DNA of 64,000 nucleotides from contig NZ_JAFCLP010000017.1 of assembly GCF_018129405.1 (NCBI RefSeq), positions 62,001-126,000 on the forward strand, read 5' to 3'. The notes beneath the pieces are model-generated. The model did not search any database and was not told where the DNA came from. It was given only the letters and a program-made list of their open reading frames with translations. This DNA comes from Bradyrhizobium iriomotense. Its GTDB lineage: Bacteria > Pseudomonadota > Alphaproteobacteria > Rhizobiales > Xanthobacteraceae. Positions 36,093-44,453 of the stretch are shown in pieces (position 1 is the first letter of the stretch; every line of letters begins with the position of its first letter). A program made the translations under genes and the position numbers.

Positions 36093-37287
36093 ACTCGCAG
36101 ACCGCCTCAAGACCGTGAAGGTGTCGGCCTCGGCGGCGATGACGGACAAGGCGCGCGAGTTGCGGGATGCCGGCGTCAAGATCGTGGGCCTGTCGTCCGG
36201 CGAGCCCGATTTTCCGACGCCGCCGCACGCGATCGAGGCCGCACATCGGGCCGCTCTCGCCGGCGATACCAAATATCCGGCGCAGCCGGGGACCGTGGCG
36301 CTGCGGACCGCGGTCCAGCGCAAGTTCAAGCGCGAGAACAATCTCGACTACGCCCTCGACGAGATCCTGATTGCCAATGGCGGCAAGCAGATCATCTTCA
36401 ACGCGCTGTTTGCGACCTGCAATCCCGGCGACGAGGTCGTCATTCCGGCGCCGGGCTGGATCACCTATGCGGACATCGTTCTTCTGGCGGAGGCGACGCC
36501 CATCGCGGTGCCTTGCCCGGAGAACAACCAGTTCAAGCTCCGCCCGGCGGACCTGGATGCGGCGATCACGCCCCGGACGAAGTGGCTGATCCTGAATTTC
36601 CCCAACAATCCGACTGGCGCTGCCTGCACGCGCGAGGAGATGCGCGCGATCGCCGATGTCATGCTGAAGCACCCCGACGTCTGGATTCTCACCGACGACA
36701 TCTACGAACATCTTACCTACGATGGCTTCGAGTTCTGCACCATCGCGGAGGTTGAGCCGAGGCTGAGGAATCGCGTCGTGACCGTGAACGGCGCGTCCAA
36801 GGCCTACGCCATGACCGGCTGGCGGGTCGGCTATTGCGGCGGTCCCAGGGACCTGATCGCGGCAATGAACAATGTCCACGGTCAGGCGACCGGAGGAATC
36901 TGCACGGTGAGCCAGGCGGCGGCCGTCGCGGTCCTGGACGGACCGCAGGACTACCTGAAAGAGCGCGCCGACATTTATCGCGACCGGCGCGATCTGGTGG
37001 TCAAGCTCCTCAACCAGATCCCCGGCATCACCTGCCACAAGCCCCAAGGGGCCTTCTACGTGTTTCCAAATATCGCCGGCTGCATCGGCAAGACCACGAG
37101 GGGCGGGCGACGGCTGGACACCGATGCCGACTTCATCTCGGCTCTGCTGGAGGAGCAGCATGTCGCGGCGGTGCCGGGCGGCGCCTACGGCATGAGCCCG
37201 TACTTCCGAATTTCCTACGCGACCGATACCGAATCGCTGAGGGAAGGCTGCCGGCGTATCGCGAGCTTCTGCGAAAGCCTGCGCTGA
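36085..37287 (+). CDS. PLP-dependent aminotransferase (class I, AspC-like)
   Basis: A 400-residue class I/II aminotransferase. The PLP lysine is in NGASKAYAMTGWRVGY; the substrate-carboxylate Arg is in YFRISYAT near the end; NFPNNPTGA is also present. It resembles aspartate/aromatic aminotransferases. The start is ATG 36085, with GGAG 6 bp upstream; a GTG 12 bp earlier is possible. It overlaps the SDR gene. In context it may remove the amino group of a glutamate-like product released by the Pxp hydrolase. Confidence 0.92.
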   Translation: MPELADRLKTVKVSASAAMTDKARELRDAGVKIVGLSSGEPDFPTPPHAIEAAHRAALAGDTKYPAQPGTVALRTAVQRKFKRENNLDYALDEILIANGGKQIIFNALFATCNPGDEVVIPAPGWITYADIVLLAEATPIAVPCPENNQFKLRPADLDAAITPRTKWLILNFPNNPTGAACTREEMRAIADVMLKHPDVWILTDDIYEHLTYDGFEFCTIAEVEPRLRNRVVTVNGASKAYAMTGWRVGYCGGPRDLIAAMNNVHGQATGGICTVSQAAAVAVLDGPQDYLKERADIYRDRRDLVVKLLNQIPGITCHKPQGAFYVFPNIAGCIGKTTRGGRRLDTDADFISALLEEQHVAAVPGGAYGMSPYFRISYATDTESLREGCRRIASFCESLR

Positions 37288-37400
37288 CCGGGCGTCGATA
37301 TGTCAGGGGCATGGCCCTCGGCGGAGAACGAAAGATGCAGCTGGCGGCATTCGTCGACCAAGATCGGAGCAGTATGCCGAACCAATTGTCATAATCCTTC

Positions 37401-37430
37401 CTAATGCCCCTAAACGAAGATGTTCTTGGT
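37401..37430 (+). promoter_or_regulatory. Shared upstream element, copy 2
   Basis: A 30-bp sequence matching the copy at 41483-41512 in 22 of 30 positions without gaps (CCT-AT-CCC then ACGAA-AT and TCTTGG). It ends 77 bp before the ABC permease start at 37508. A similar element precedes the SDR gene. Probably a regulator site shared by the island's operons. Confidence 0.6.
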
Positions 37431-37507
37431 CCTGTAGGATGCCGACGCATAAGCTTTGTGCAAAGAGGGGTATTGTCTTGGTATCGCGCAGTCGAGGACG
37501 GCCAGCG

Positions 37508-38440
37508 ATGACCACCAGCAACGATGCGGTGGCAGTCTTAGGTGTTCAAGCTCCACCGGCAACCCGGGGGGCACCGCGGTGGCGCCTGGCATTGCCAGTC
37601 GGGCTGTTGGCCGTCCCGATGCTGGCATTCCTCACATACTTCTTCTTCTATCCGGCGCTGGGGCTGCTGCTCTCGAGCATCCAGACCCAGGACAGCCGCG
37701 GCATCATCGGCCGTCCATTTACGCTGGCGCACTATGCGCGTCTGATCAACGTCGAGCTCTATGCACGCGTGCTCTGGACGACGCTGCGGATCAGCATCAT
37801 CACCTCGGTGCTTGCGACAGTGCTCGCCTATCCGGTCGCGCTGGTGATGGTCAAGAGCCGTCCGATGGTCACGCGGATCATTACTCTGATCGTCATCGCG
37901 CCCCTGATCGTGAGTGTGGTGGTTCGCGGCTACGGCTGGCAGCTGGTGCTCCAGAACGGTCCAAAGGGAATGCTGAACTGGATCCTGATGACGCTGCATA
38001 TCGTCGACGCACCGATATCGGTCCTCTACACCGAGGCCGCCGTCGTCATCGGATCGCTGCACGTGTTCTTCCCGATGATGGTTCTCCCTTTGGCCTCGGC
38101 GCTCGGCAAGATCGATCCCAATCTCGAAGATGCGGCCCGGATGCTGGGCGCGCCATGGTGGAAGGTGTTCCTCCGCGTGACGCTGCCGCTGAGCATGCCC
38201 GGCTTTGTCGCCGGCTTTACCCTGGTCTTTTCGCTCACCGCCGGCTCGTTCGTCATCCCCGCGATCCTGGGCGGCGCCTCGGCGGTGATGCTCGGCAATC
38301 TGATCGAGCAGCAGATCTTCGTCGTCTACGACTGGCCGTTCGGCGCTGCGATTGCCGTCGTTCTCGTCGGCCTCGTCCTTGCGGTGAACGGCGTCTCGAT
38401 GTGGCTTCTGGAAGGCCGGCGCCTCAGGAGGCCCGAGTGA
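37508..38440 (+). CDS. ABC transporter permease 1 (spermidine/putrescine type)
   Basis: A 310-residue PotB-like permease with six predicted helices and the EAA loop (EDAARMLGAPWWKVFLRVTLPLSMPG) that contacts the ATPase. The ATG at 37508 follows GAGGA by 9 bp; an earlier in-frame ATG at 37439 lacks a ribosome site. The second permease starts inside this stop codon. It belongs to a four-gene importer with the binding protein and ATPase downstream. Confidence 0.92.
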   Translation: MTTSNDAVAVLGVQAPPATRGAPRWRLALPVGLLAVPMLAFLTYFFFYPALGLLLSSIQTQDSRGIIGRPFTLAHYARLINVELYARVLWTTLRISIITSVLATVLAYPVALVMVKSRPMVTRIITLIVIAPLIVSVVVRGYGWQLVLQNGPKGMLNWILMTLHIVDAPISVLYTEAAVVIGSLHVFFPMMVLPLASALGKIDPNLEDAARMLGAPWWKVFLRVTLPLSMPGFVAGFTLVFSLTAGSFVIPAILGGASAVMLGNLIEQQIFVVYDWPFGAAIAVVLVGLVLAVNGVSMWLLEGRRLRRPE

Positions 38441-39243
38441 TGGACGAGCGGTTTTCCGGCTTCGGCGCCTTCATCCTCTACACGATCACCGCCGGCATGA
38501 TGCTGTTCATCCTGGCGCCGCTGCTCCTCGTCATGGCCGTGTCGGTTTCCGATTCCTATTTCGTGACGTTCCCGCCGCAGGGTTTCACGCTGAAATGGTA
38601 CGCCAAGGTTCTCCAGGACCGCGACTTCCTCGAGGCGATGAGGCTGAGCATCCTGCTCGCGCTCGGCACGACGGCGGGCTCGCTCCTGTTCGGCGTGCCG
38701 GCAGCCTTTGCGCTGGTCCGCGGCCGCTTCTTCGGCCTGGCGGCGATCAAGGGATTCCTGCTGTCGCCGCTGATTTTCCCGGCGCTGGTCACGGGCCTGG
38801 CGCTGCTTCAGGTCCTGACCAAGCTCGGTTCGCAGGATGCGCGGCTCAATCTCCTGATCGGGCACGTGGTCGTGACGTCGCCCTATGTCATCCGCACCGT
38901 CGTCACCAGCCTCCAGCTCGTGGATGAGAACCTGGAGGATGCCGCGCGCACCCTCGGCGCAAACCGGCTGACAACCTTCTGGCGCGTGACGCTGCCGCAG
39001 ATCGCCTCGGGCGTCGCCGCCGGCGGACTGTTCGCCTTCATGGTGTCCTTCGACAATTACCCGGTCACGATGTGGCTGGCGAACTCGGAATACTCGCCCG
39101 TGCCGCTCGTCCTGATGCGGCAACTGGTCAACGTCTTCGACCCTTCCGTGCCGGCGATGTCGACGATCATCATCCTGATGGCGATGGTCGGCGTGCTGCT
39201 GCTGGAGAAACTGGTCGGCCTTCGCCGCGCGCTGGCTGCCTGA
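38440..39243 (+). CDS. ABC transporter permease 2 (spermidine/putrescine type)
   Basis: A 267-residue PotC-like permease with six helices and the EAA loop (EDAARTLGANRLTTFWRVTLPQIASG). The ATG at 38440 shares one base with the upstream stop and has AGGAGG 8 bp before it; the much longer in-frame reading upstream is out of frame with the first permease and is rejected. It would form the heterodimeric channel with permease 1. Confidence 0.92.
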   Translation: MDERFSGFGAFILYTITAGMMLFILAPLLLVMAVSVSDSYFVTFPPQGFTLKWYAKVLQDRDFLEAMRLSILLALGTTAGSLLFGVPAAFALVRGRFFGLAAIKGFLLSPLIFPALVTGLALLQVLTKLGSQDARLNLLIGHVVVTSPYVIRTVVTSLQLVDENLEDAARTLGANRLTTFWRVTLPQIASGVAAGGLFAFMVSFDNYPVTMWLANSEYSPVPLVLMRQLVNVFDPSVPAMSTIIILMAMVGVLLLEKLVGLRRALAA

Positions 39244-39271
39244 TGTGCATTGGTAGATGGAGATTGGACCG

Positions 39272-40336
39272 ATGAAGCTGACACGTAGGACTCTCATTAA
39301 GGCCGGTGCATCCGCGGTTGCCTTTCCGACGATCATCAGCCGGTCGCGGGCGCAGGACGCCAAGCAGCTGCATGTCGGCGTCTACAACTCCGCGCTGGGC
39401 AAGCTGATCCAGAAAGAGGTCATTCCGAAATTCGAGGCCGAGTTCAAGTGCCGCGTCTTCACCATCGAAGGCGCGACGCTGTCCAACATCGCCGCTCTCC
39501 GCGCCACGCGTGATACGCCGCGCTTCAGCATGATGATGATGGACGATGTCGGCATCCCTCAGGCCAAGCAGGAAGGGCTGATCGACAAGCTCGATGCCGG
39601 GAAAATTCCCAACCTCGAGAAGGTCTATAAGCGCTATCTGTTCGAGGAGGGCTACGGCGTCGGCTTCTCGATCTCGAGCGCGGCGATGTTCATCAATCCG
39701 CAGGTGACGAAGCCGCTGGAGAGCTATGAGCAGATTTTCGACGCGAAATATCGCAAGCAGATCCTGCTGAACACGCCCAAGAACACCCAGAGCGTGCTGA
39801 TGCTCATCGTGGCGACGGCGCTCACGACCGGCAAGCCGCTGCAGGAGGCGCAATATCTGGTCGATAGCGGCTGGGACAAGCTCGCTGCTCTCAAGCCCAA
39901 CGTCCTGACGATCTACGACAGCGAGGCGCAGGTGCTCCAGGTGGCCCAGGGCCAGGCGACGATCGGCGGCATCGAATATTCGAAGGCGATCTATCCGCAC
40001 ACGGCGAAGGGTATGCCGATCGACATGACCTTCCCCAAGGAAGGTGCGTTCACCGGCATCAACAGCATGACGCTGGTCAAGAATGCGCCCGAGCCGGAGC
40101 TTGCCTGTGCCCTGATCAACCGCATTCTGGAGCCTTCGGTCGCCAAGATGCTGTCCGAGCAGACGCTCAGCGCGCCCTCGGTCGGCGGCATCGACTTCAA
40201 GCCGGAGACGGCCAAGTTCCTGGCCTATCCCGACACCAAGGCGACCGATCTCGGACTGTTCACGCCGGATTGGAAGTTCATCGTTCCGCGCCGCGGTCCG
40301 TGGCTGGAGCGCTATAATCAGGTGTTCACGAGCTAG
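39272..40336 (+). CDS. ABC transporter substrate-binding protein
   Basis: A 354-residue periplasmic binding protein with a twin-arginine-like leader (TRRTLIKAGASAVAFPTIISRSRA) suggesting Tat export, which is common for this group. It belongs to the extracellular solute-binding family 1/PotD-like type. Landmarks include GVYNSALGKLIQKEVIPKFE and GYGVGFSISSAAMFIN. The start at 39272 is the second Met, with GGAG upstream. Its ligand would reveal the island's substrate. Confidence 0.9.
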   Translation: MKLTRRTLIKAGASAVAFPTIISRSRAQDAKQLHVGVYNSALGKLIQKEVIPKFEAEFKCRVFTIEGATLSNIAALRATRDTPRFSMMMMDDVGIPQAKQEGLIDKLDAGKIPNLEKVYKRYLFEEGYGVGFSISSAAMFINPQVTKPLESYEQIFDAKYRKQILLNTPKNTQSVLMLIVATALTTGKPLQEAQYLVDSGWDKLAALKPNVLTIYDSEAQVLQVAQGQATIGGIEYSKAIYPHTAKGMPIDMTFPKEGAFTGINSMTLVKNAPEPELACALINRILEPSVAKMLSEQTLSAPSVGGIDFKPETAKFLAYPDTKATDLGLFTPDWKFIVPRRGPWLERYNQVFTS

Positions 40337-40347
40337 GACAGGCTGCC

Positions 40348-41442
40348 ATGAGGTCTTCCGAAGTCAGGCTTGACCGCCTCAGCAAGGAATATAACCGTAC
40401 CGTTGCGGTCGACGACGTCTCGCTCACGATCGAGCCCGGCCATATGGTCGCGCTGCTCGGTCCGAGCGGATGCGGCAAGACGACCTGCCTGCGCATGATC
40501 GCGGGGCTGATCCGCCCGACATCCGGCGACGTCTTCGTGAACGACAGGAGGATGACCGGCGTTCCCGTGCATCGCCGCAATGTCGGGATGCTGTTCCAGA
40601 ACTACGCGCTGTTTCCTCATCTGACCGTCGAGGAGAACATCGCCTTCGGCCTCGAGATGCGCGGGATATCCAAGGCCGATGCCGCAAGAAAGGTGGGCGA
40701 AGCGCTCAACCTCGTGCAGCTCTCCAGCTTCGGCAAGCGCTATCCGGCGCAACTCTCAGGCGGCCAGCAGCAGCGCGTCGCATTGGGGCGGGCCCTTGTG
40801 ATCGAGCCGGCCATGCTGCTCCTGGACGAGCCGCTCGGGGCGCTCGACAAGGGACTTCGCGAGAGCATGCAGGTCGAGCTGCGCGCCCTTCAGCGCAGGC
40901 TCGGCCTGACCACCATCATGGTGACCCACGATCAGGATGAAGCCCTGACGATGGCCGACAAGATTGTGGTCATGCGCGATGGCAAGCTCGAGCAGGTCGG
41001 CTCGGCGACGGAAATCTACCAGCGCCCGGCCTCGAAATTCGTCGCGCAGTTCATCGGAGCGTCAAATCTGTTTCATGGGCCTGTCGAGCAGCGCAATGGA
41101 AGTGGAGCCGTCATTCGCGTCTCGCCCGAATTGAGCCTTCAGGTCGACCAGATCCCACAATCGGCAAGCGACGTGATGGTCTCGATCAGGCCCGAGGCGA
41201 TCGTGGTCGAGCGCGTTGGCCAGAGCCCGGCGGCGCAACGTGCCAACAGCGTGACGGCGCGTGTCGACCAGGCCATCTATCGTGGATTCGTCAGTCATTA
41301 TTATCTCAAGACGCAGAGCGGCGGGCAGATCATCGTATTCGAGCAGAATCAGTCGCAGCAGGCCGGGCTCCGATACGCGGTGGGCGAGGAGGTCGTGGCG
41401 CGATGGGAGTCGCCCAGCAATCACGTCATCGCGCGTCACTGA
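40348..41442 (+). CDS. ABC transporter ATP-binding protein (PotA-like)
   Basis: A 364-residue ATPase subunit. Walker A GPSGCGKTT (about 38-46), Q-loop (FQNYALFPHLTV), signature LSGGQQQRVALGRAL, Walker B LLLDEPLGALD and the switch His (MVTHDQDEAL). The C-terminal about 120 residues form a TOBE-like regulatory domain. It closes the importer operon 11 bp after the binding protein. A 138-bp gap then separates it from the Pxp genes. Confidence 0.95.
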   Translation: MRSSEVRLDRLSKEYNRTVAVDDVSLTIEPGHMVALLGPSGCGKTTCLRMIAGLIRPTSGDVFVNDRRMTGVPVHRRNVGMLFQNYALFPHLTVEENIAFGLEMRGISKADAARKVGEALNLVQLSSFGKRYPAQLSGGQQQRVALGRALVIEPAMLLLDEPLGALDKGLRESMQVELRALQRRLGLTTIMVTHDQDEALTMADKIVVMRDGKLEQVGSATEIYQRPASKFVAQFIGASNLFHGPVEQRNGSGAVIRVSPELSLQVDQIPQSASDVMVSIRPEAIVVERVGQSPAAQRANSVTARVDQAIYRGFVSHYYLKTQSGGQIIVFEQNQSQQAGLRYAVGEEVVARWESPSNHVIARH

Positions 41443-41482
41443 AATCGGAGGCGAGCGCGACGTCCTGCCGGCAATCGACATC

Positions 41483-41512
41483 CCTTATACCCGCAGACGA
41501 ACATCGTCTTGG
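41483..41512 (+). promoter_or_regulatory. Shared upstream element, copy 3
   Basis: Matches the copy at 37401-37430 in 22 of 30 ungapped positions and ends 68 bp before the pxpB1 start. It implies that pxpB1-pxpC1-pxpA has its own promoter controlled like the importer operon. Confidence 0.6.
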
Positions 41513-41580
41513 ATCGGCTTACGCCGCTTGGCTAGATTTAGGGGTGGCAGCGCCGCGGGCGTTCGACCAGCGAGGCCCTT

Positions 41581-42276
41581 TTGTCGATTAATCAGCCAAA
41601 CGCTCCCTTTGTCGGCACGATCGAGAAAAGCCCGAAGATCAGCCTGATCGGCACGCTTGCGATGCTGGTCGAGGCGCCCGGTGACTTCGACCTGGTTCAG
41701 CAGGGACGCGTCTGGGCCCTTGCGGAAGCAGTTTCCACTTGGCCCAACGTCCAGGAGGCCGTCATTGGCGTCACCAATGTGATGCTCGTATTCGAGCAGC
41801 CGCCGGCGGATATCGGCATGCTCAGCGCTTCGATCGTCGAGCTATGGCATCGTTTGCCCGGCCGCAATGCCGACGGCAAGCTCATCGAGATTCCCGTGGT
41901 CTATGGCGGCGAGCTCGGCTTCGATTTGCCGGCGGTGGCGAAGCGCGCCGGACTGTCCGAGCGCGCCGTCATCAGGATTCACAGCGAGGGCGAATACACC
42001 GTCTGCGCGGTCGCGAGTTCGCCGGGGTTCGGCTATCTCCACGGCCTCGATCCGCGCATCCATATGCCACGTAAATCGGTGCCGTCGCTCAACATGCGCG
42101 CAGGCTCGGTGACGATCGGCGGCATGCAGACAGGCGTCGCGGTGCTGACAAGTCCGAATGGATGGAACGCCATCGGCTGGGCCTCGATCGCGATGTTCGA
42201 TCCGAAGTCCGAGCGGCCGTCGCTCATGCTTCCGGGCGACCGTGTCAAATTCAGAATCGAGCGGATCGAGCTGTGA
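41581..42276 (+). CDS. pxpB: PxpB/KipI-like 5-oxoprolinase subunit, copy 1
   Basis: A 231-residue protein of the PxpB/KipI/allophanate-hydrolase-subunit-1 family. With PxpC and PxpA it forms an ATP-dependent 5-oxoprolinase in other bacteria. Typical pattern: VYGGELGFDLPAVA, then SSPGFGYLHGLDPRIHMPRK and GSVTIGGMQTGV. The start is TTG at 41581 because a TAG lies 14 codons upstream and no ATG or GTG occurs before the conserved region. The stop overlaps pxpC1 (GTGA). A paralogue lies at 45418-46080. The natural substrate here may be a substituted lactam rather than 5-oxoproline itself. Confidence 0.85.
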   Translation: MSINQPNAPFVGTIEKSPKISLIGTLAMLVEAPGDFDLVQQGRVWALAEAVSTWPNVQEAVIGVTNVMLVFEQPPADIGMLSASIVELWHRLPGRNADGKLIEIPVVYGGELGFDLPAVAKRAGLSERAVIRIHSEGEYTVCAVASSPGFGYLHGLDPRIHMPRKSVPSLNMRAGSVTIGGMQTGVAVLTSPNGWNAIGWASIAMFDPKSERPSLMLPGDRVKFRIERIEL

Positions 42277-43250
42277 TCGAAATCCTGACCAGCCCCGCCT
42301 TCAACACCATCCAGGACCTGGGCCGCCACGGCGCGCGCCGTTTCGGCGTGAGCACCTCGGGCGCAATGGATCCCGTCGCGCTCGCCGCCGGCAATGCGCT
42401 GCTCGGCAATGACGACAATGCGGCCGGCATCGAGATCCAGACTTTTCCGTTCCGCCTGCGCTTTTCGGCCGACACCGCATTTGCGCTCACCGGTGCCGAT
42501 CACGATGCGACGCTGCCCGGATCAGTCGTTCGGCCGTGGTGGTGCACGCGGGCGAAGGCGGGCGACGTTCTCGCGATCACCGCGCCGCGGCGCGGTGCGC
42601 GGGTCTACACGACGTTCGGAGGCGGCATCGAAGTTCCGCGCGTGCTGGGCTCGCGCAGCACGCATCTGCGCGGCGGCTTCGGCGGGCTCGAGGGCCGTAC
42701 CTTGCAGGCGGGCGACGTCGTGCCGATCGGAAGCTCGTCGCACAGCAGCGAGGGCCGCTTCGACTTCGGCGTCGCGCCGCCGGATGTCGCGATTCCAGGC
42801 GCCGCTCCAGCGGACGATCGTGCGCTGCGGATCCGCGTGATGCGGGCCGGCGAGTACGACCTGTTCTCGGAGGCGATGCAGGCGACGTTCTGGTCGACGC
42901 GATGGAAGATCAGCGCCCAGAGCGACCGGGGCGGCTACCGCCTCACCGGCGGCAAGCTCACATTGGACGCGCCGGTCGAGATGCGCTCGCACGGTGTGGT
43001 GGCCGGCGTCGTGCAGGTGCCGCCGGCCGGCGAGCCGATCATCCAGATGAGCGATGCCAATACGGCCGGTGGCTATCCGAAGATGGCGACCGTGATCCAG
43101 GCTGATCTCTGGCGCCTCGGCCAGGCGGCACCGGGATCGGTCATCGCCTTCAGTGAGGTGAGCTACCAGGACGCGGTCGCGGCCATGGCTCCCGTCAACG
43201 ACTACCTCGCGAAGCTGCGTGCGACCGCGGATCTGTATCGAGCGCTTTGA
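42273..43250 (+). CDS. pxpC: PxpC/KipA-like carboxyltransferase-family subunit, copy 1
   Basis: A 325-residue protein of the PxpC/KipA (biotin-dependent carboxyltransferase-like) family. Landmarks: TIQDLGRHGARRFGVSTSGAMD, GSRSTHLRGGFGG and EPIIQMSDANTAGGYPKMA. The GTG start overlaps the pxpB1 stop. The paralogue at 44444-45421 has the same length (325) and the same GTGA coupling, supporting an old duplication. It is adjacent to pxpA, so copy 1 most likely belongs to the PxpABC lactam hydrolase. Confidence 0.85.
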   Translation: MIEILTSPAFNTIQDLGRHGARRFGVSTSGAMDPVALAAGNALLGNDDNAAGIEIQTFPFRLRFSADTAFALTGADHDATLPGSVVRPWWCTRAKAGDVLAITAPRRGARVYTTFGGGIEVPRVLGSRSTHLRGGFGGLEGRTLQAGDVVPIGSSSHSSEGRFDFGVAPPDVAIPGAAPADDRALRIRVMRAGEYDLFSEAMQATFWSTRWKISAQSDRGGYRLTGGKLTLDAPVEMRSHGVVAGVVQVPPAGEPIIQMSDANTAGGYPKMATVIQADLWRLGQAAPGSVIAFSEVSYQDAVAAMAPVNDYLAKLRATADLYRAL

Positions 43251-43285
43251 GTGGACGTCAACAATAACAAGAGCAGGGTACGAAC

Positions 43286-44053
43286 ATGAAAATCGGCATC
43301 AATTCGGACATGGGCGAAGGTTTTGGCAATTATCGCATCTGCGACGACGAGGCGCTGATGGGCATCATCTCGTCGGCCAATGTGGCCTGCGGTTTCCACG
43401 CCGGCGATCCCATCATCATGGATCGCATGGTTCGCCTGGCGAAGCAGAAGGGGGTCGAGGTCGGCGCCCATCCGGGCCTACCCGACCTGCTCGGATTTGG
43501 CCGCCGCGTGATCCAGATGGATGCCGCCGAGCTCGAGAAGCACATGGTCTATCAGATCGGCGCGTTGCAGGCGATCGCGGCCAATGCGGGCCACCGCGTG
43601 ACCCATGTCAGCTTCCATGCCGCGATGGGCAACATGGTCAATGCGGAACCCGACATGGCCGATGTCGTTGCCCGCGCGATTGCGACCATCAATCGCGACT
43701 TCATCGTGTTCTCGCAGCCTGATGCCGAGATCGTGCGCGCCGCGCGCAAGGTCGGCCTGCGCATCCTCACTCTGTTCCTGGCTGATCGCGCCTATGACGA
43801 GCACGGCCAACTGGTGTCCCGCAAGCTTCCCAACTCCGTCATCACCTCGACCGAAGCGGTGGCCGAGCGGGTCAAGCGCTTCCTCGACAGCGGCACCGTG
43901 CAGACCATCGAGGGCAAGTCGATCAAGGTCGAGGCGCGCTCGATTCTGATCCACAGCGACACGCCCGGATCGGTCAACCTTGCCGCTACTGTGCGCCGCG
44001 TGATCGAGCAGGGCGGCGGCGAAGTCACGCCGGCAACGGTGCTGCTCAATTGA
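43286..44053 (+). CDS. pxpA: PxpA/LamB-YcsF family lactam hydrolase subunit
   Basis: A 255-residue protein of the LamB/YcsF (PxpA) family, the third 5-oxoprolinase subunit. The N-terminus is diagnostic (NSDMGEGFGNYRICDDEAL, then SSANVACGFHAGDP), followed by GAHPGLPDLLGFGRR. It starts 35 bp after pxpC1 and ends in an 8-bp convergent overlap with the minus-strand biotinyl-domain gene. Opening an amide ring at the expense of ATP is the family activity; the exact ring substrate is unknown here. Confidence 0.9.
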   Translation: MKIGINSDMGEGFGNYRICDDEALMGIISSANVACGFHAGDPIIMDRMVRLAKQKGVEVGAHPGLPDLLGFGRRVIQMDAAELEKHMVYQIGALQAIAANAGHRVTHVSFHAAMGNMVNAEPDMADVVARAIATINRDFIVFSQPDAEIVRAARKVGLRILTLFLADRAYDEHGQLVSRKLPNSVITSTEAVAERVKRFLDSGTVQTIEGKSIKVEARSILIHSDTPGSVNLAATVRRVIEQGGGEVTPATVLLN

Positions 44054-44453
44054 TCGGGCGGATGCGCACAATCGGTGTAGCGTAGCCGACCGTTGCGCCA
44101 GGCTCCACGATCACGGCATCCACGGTGCCGGCCGCCGGCGCCACGATGGGCGAATACAAGAGCCCGATCTTGACGAGGCCGACGATCTCGCCGGCCTCGA
44201 TGCGTTGGCCGGGTACGACGAACGGCTGGTCCCGCCAGGGATGAGCCGCAAGGAAATGTCCTGCGATGTCGGCTTTGGCGATGACGGAATGGTCTGCATC
44301 AGGGACGATAAGCGTCGGAGACGCCGCCATTCGCGGGTCCGTGTCGACGACGAGCTTCAGGGACTGGCCGGGCTCCTCGATCTCGATCGTGTCGACGCCG
44401 GACCTTTCGAGGATCTGCGCCAGACGCGCGATGTCGGTCAGCTCTATCGGCAT
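44046..44453 (-). CDS. Biotinyl-domain-like protein without the biotin lysine
   Basis: A 135-residue protein shaped like the biotin carboxyl carrier domain, with a hydrophilic N-terminal half and a C-terminal half from PGQRIEAGEIVG to ATVGYATPIVRIRP. Aligned with the true carrier at 47432-47941, the EAMK motif is replaced by KIGL, so Leu98 stands where the biotinylated Lys130 would be. It therefore cannot carry biotin. It overlaps pxpC2 by 10 bp and ends the minus-strand operon. A structural or regulatory subunit is possible; it might instead be a degenerate copy. Confidence 0.75.
   Translation of the reverse strand: MPIELTDIARLAQILERSGVDTIEIEEPGQSLKLVVDTDPRMAASPTLIVPDADHSVIAKADIAGHFLAAHPWRDQPFVVPGQRIEAGEIVGLVKIGLLYSPIVAPAAGTVDAVIVEPGATVGYATPIVRIRPIN

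Noticed and set aside
37456-38437. N-terminal extension of the second ABC permease
   Set aside because: In frame but overlaps the first permease in another frame; the AGGAGG before 38440 and the family start decide for the shorter gene.
41581-41600. pxpB1 as a pseudogene because no ATG start
   Set aside because: A TTG in the only possible window gives the full conserved protein; the frame is intact and coupled to pxpC1.
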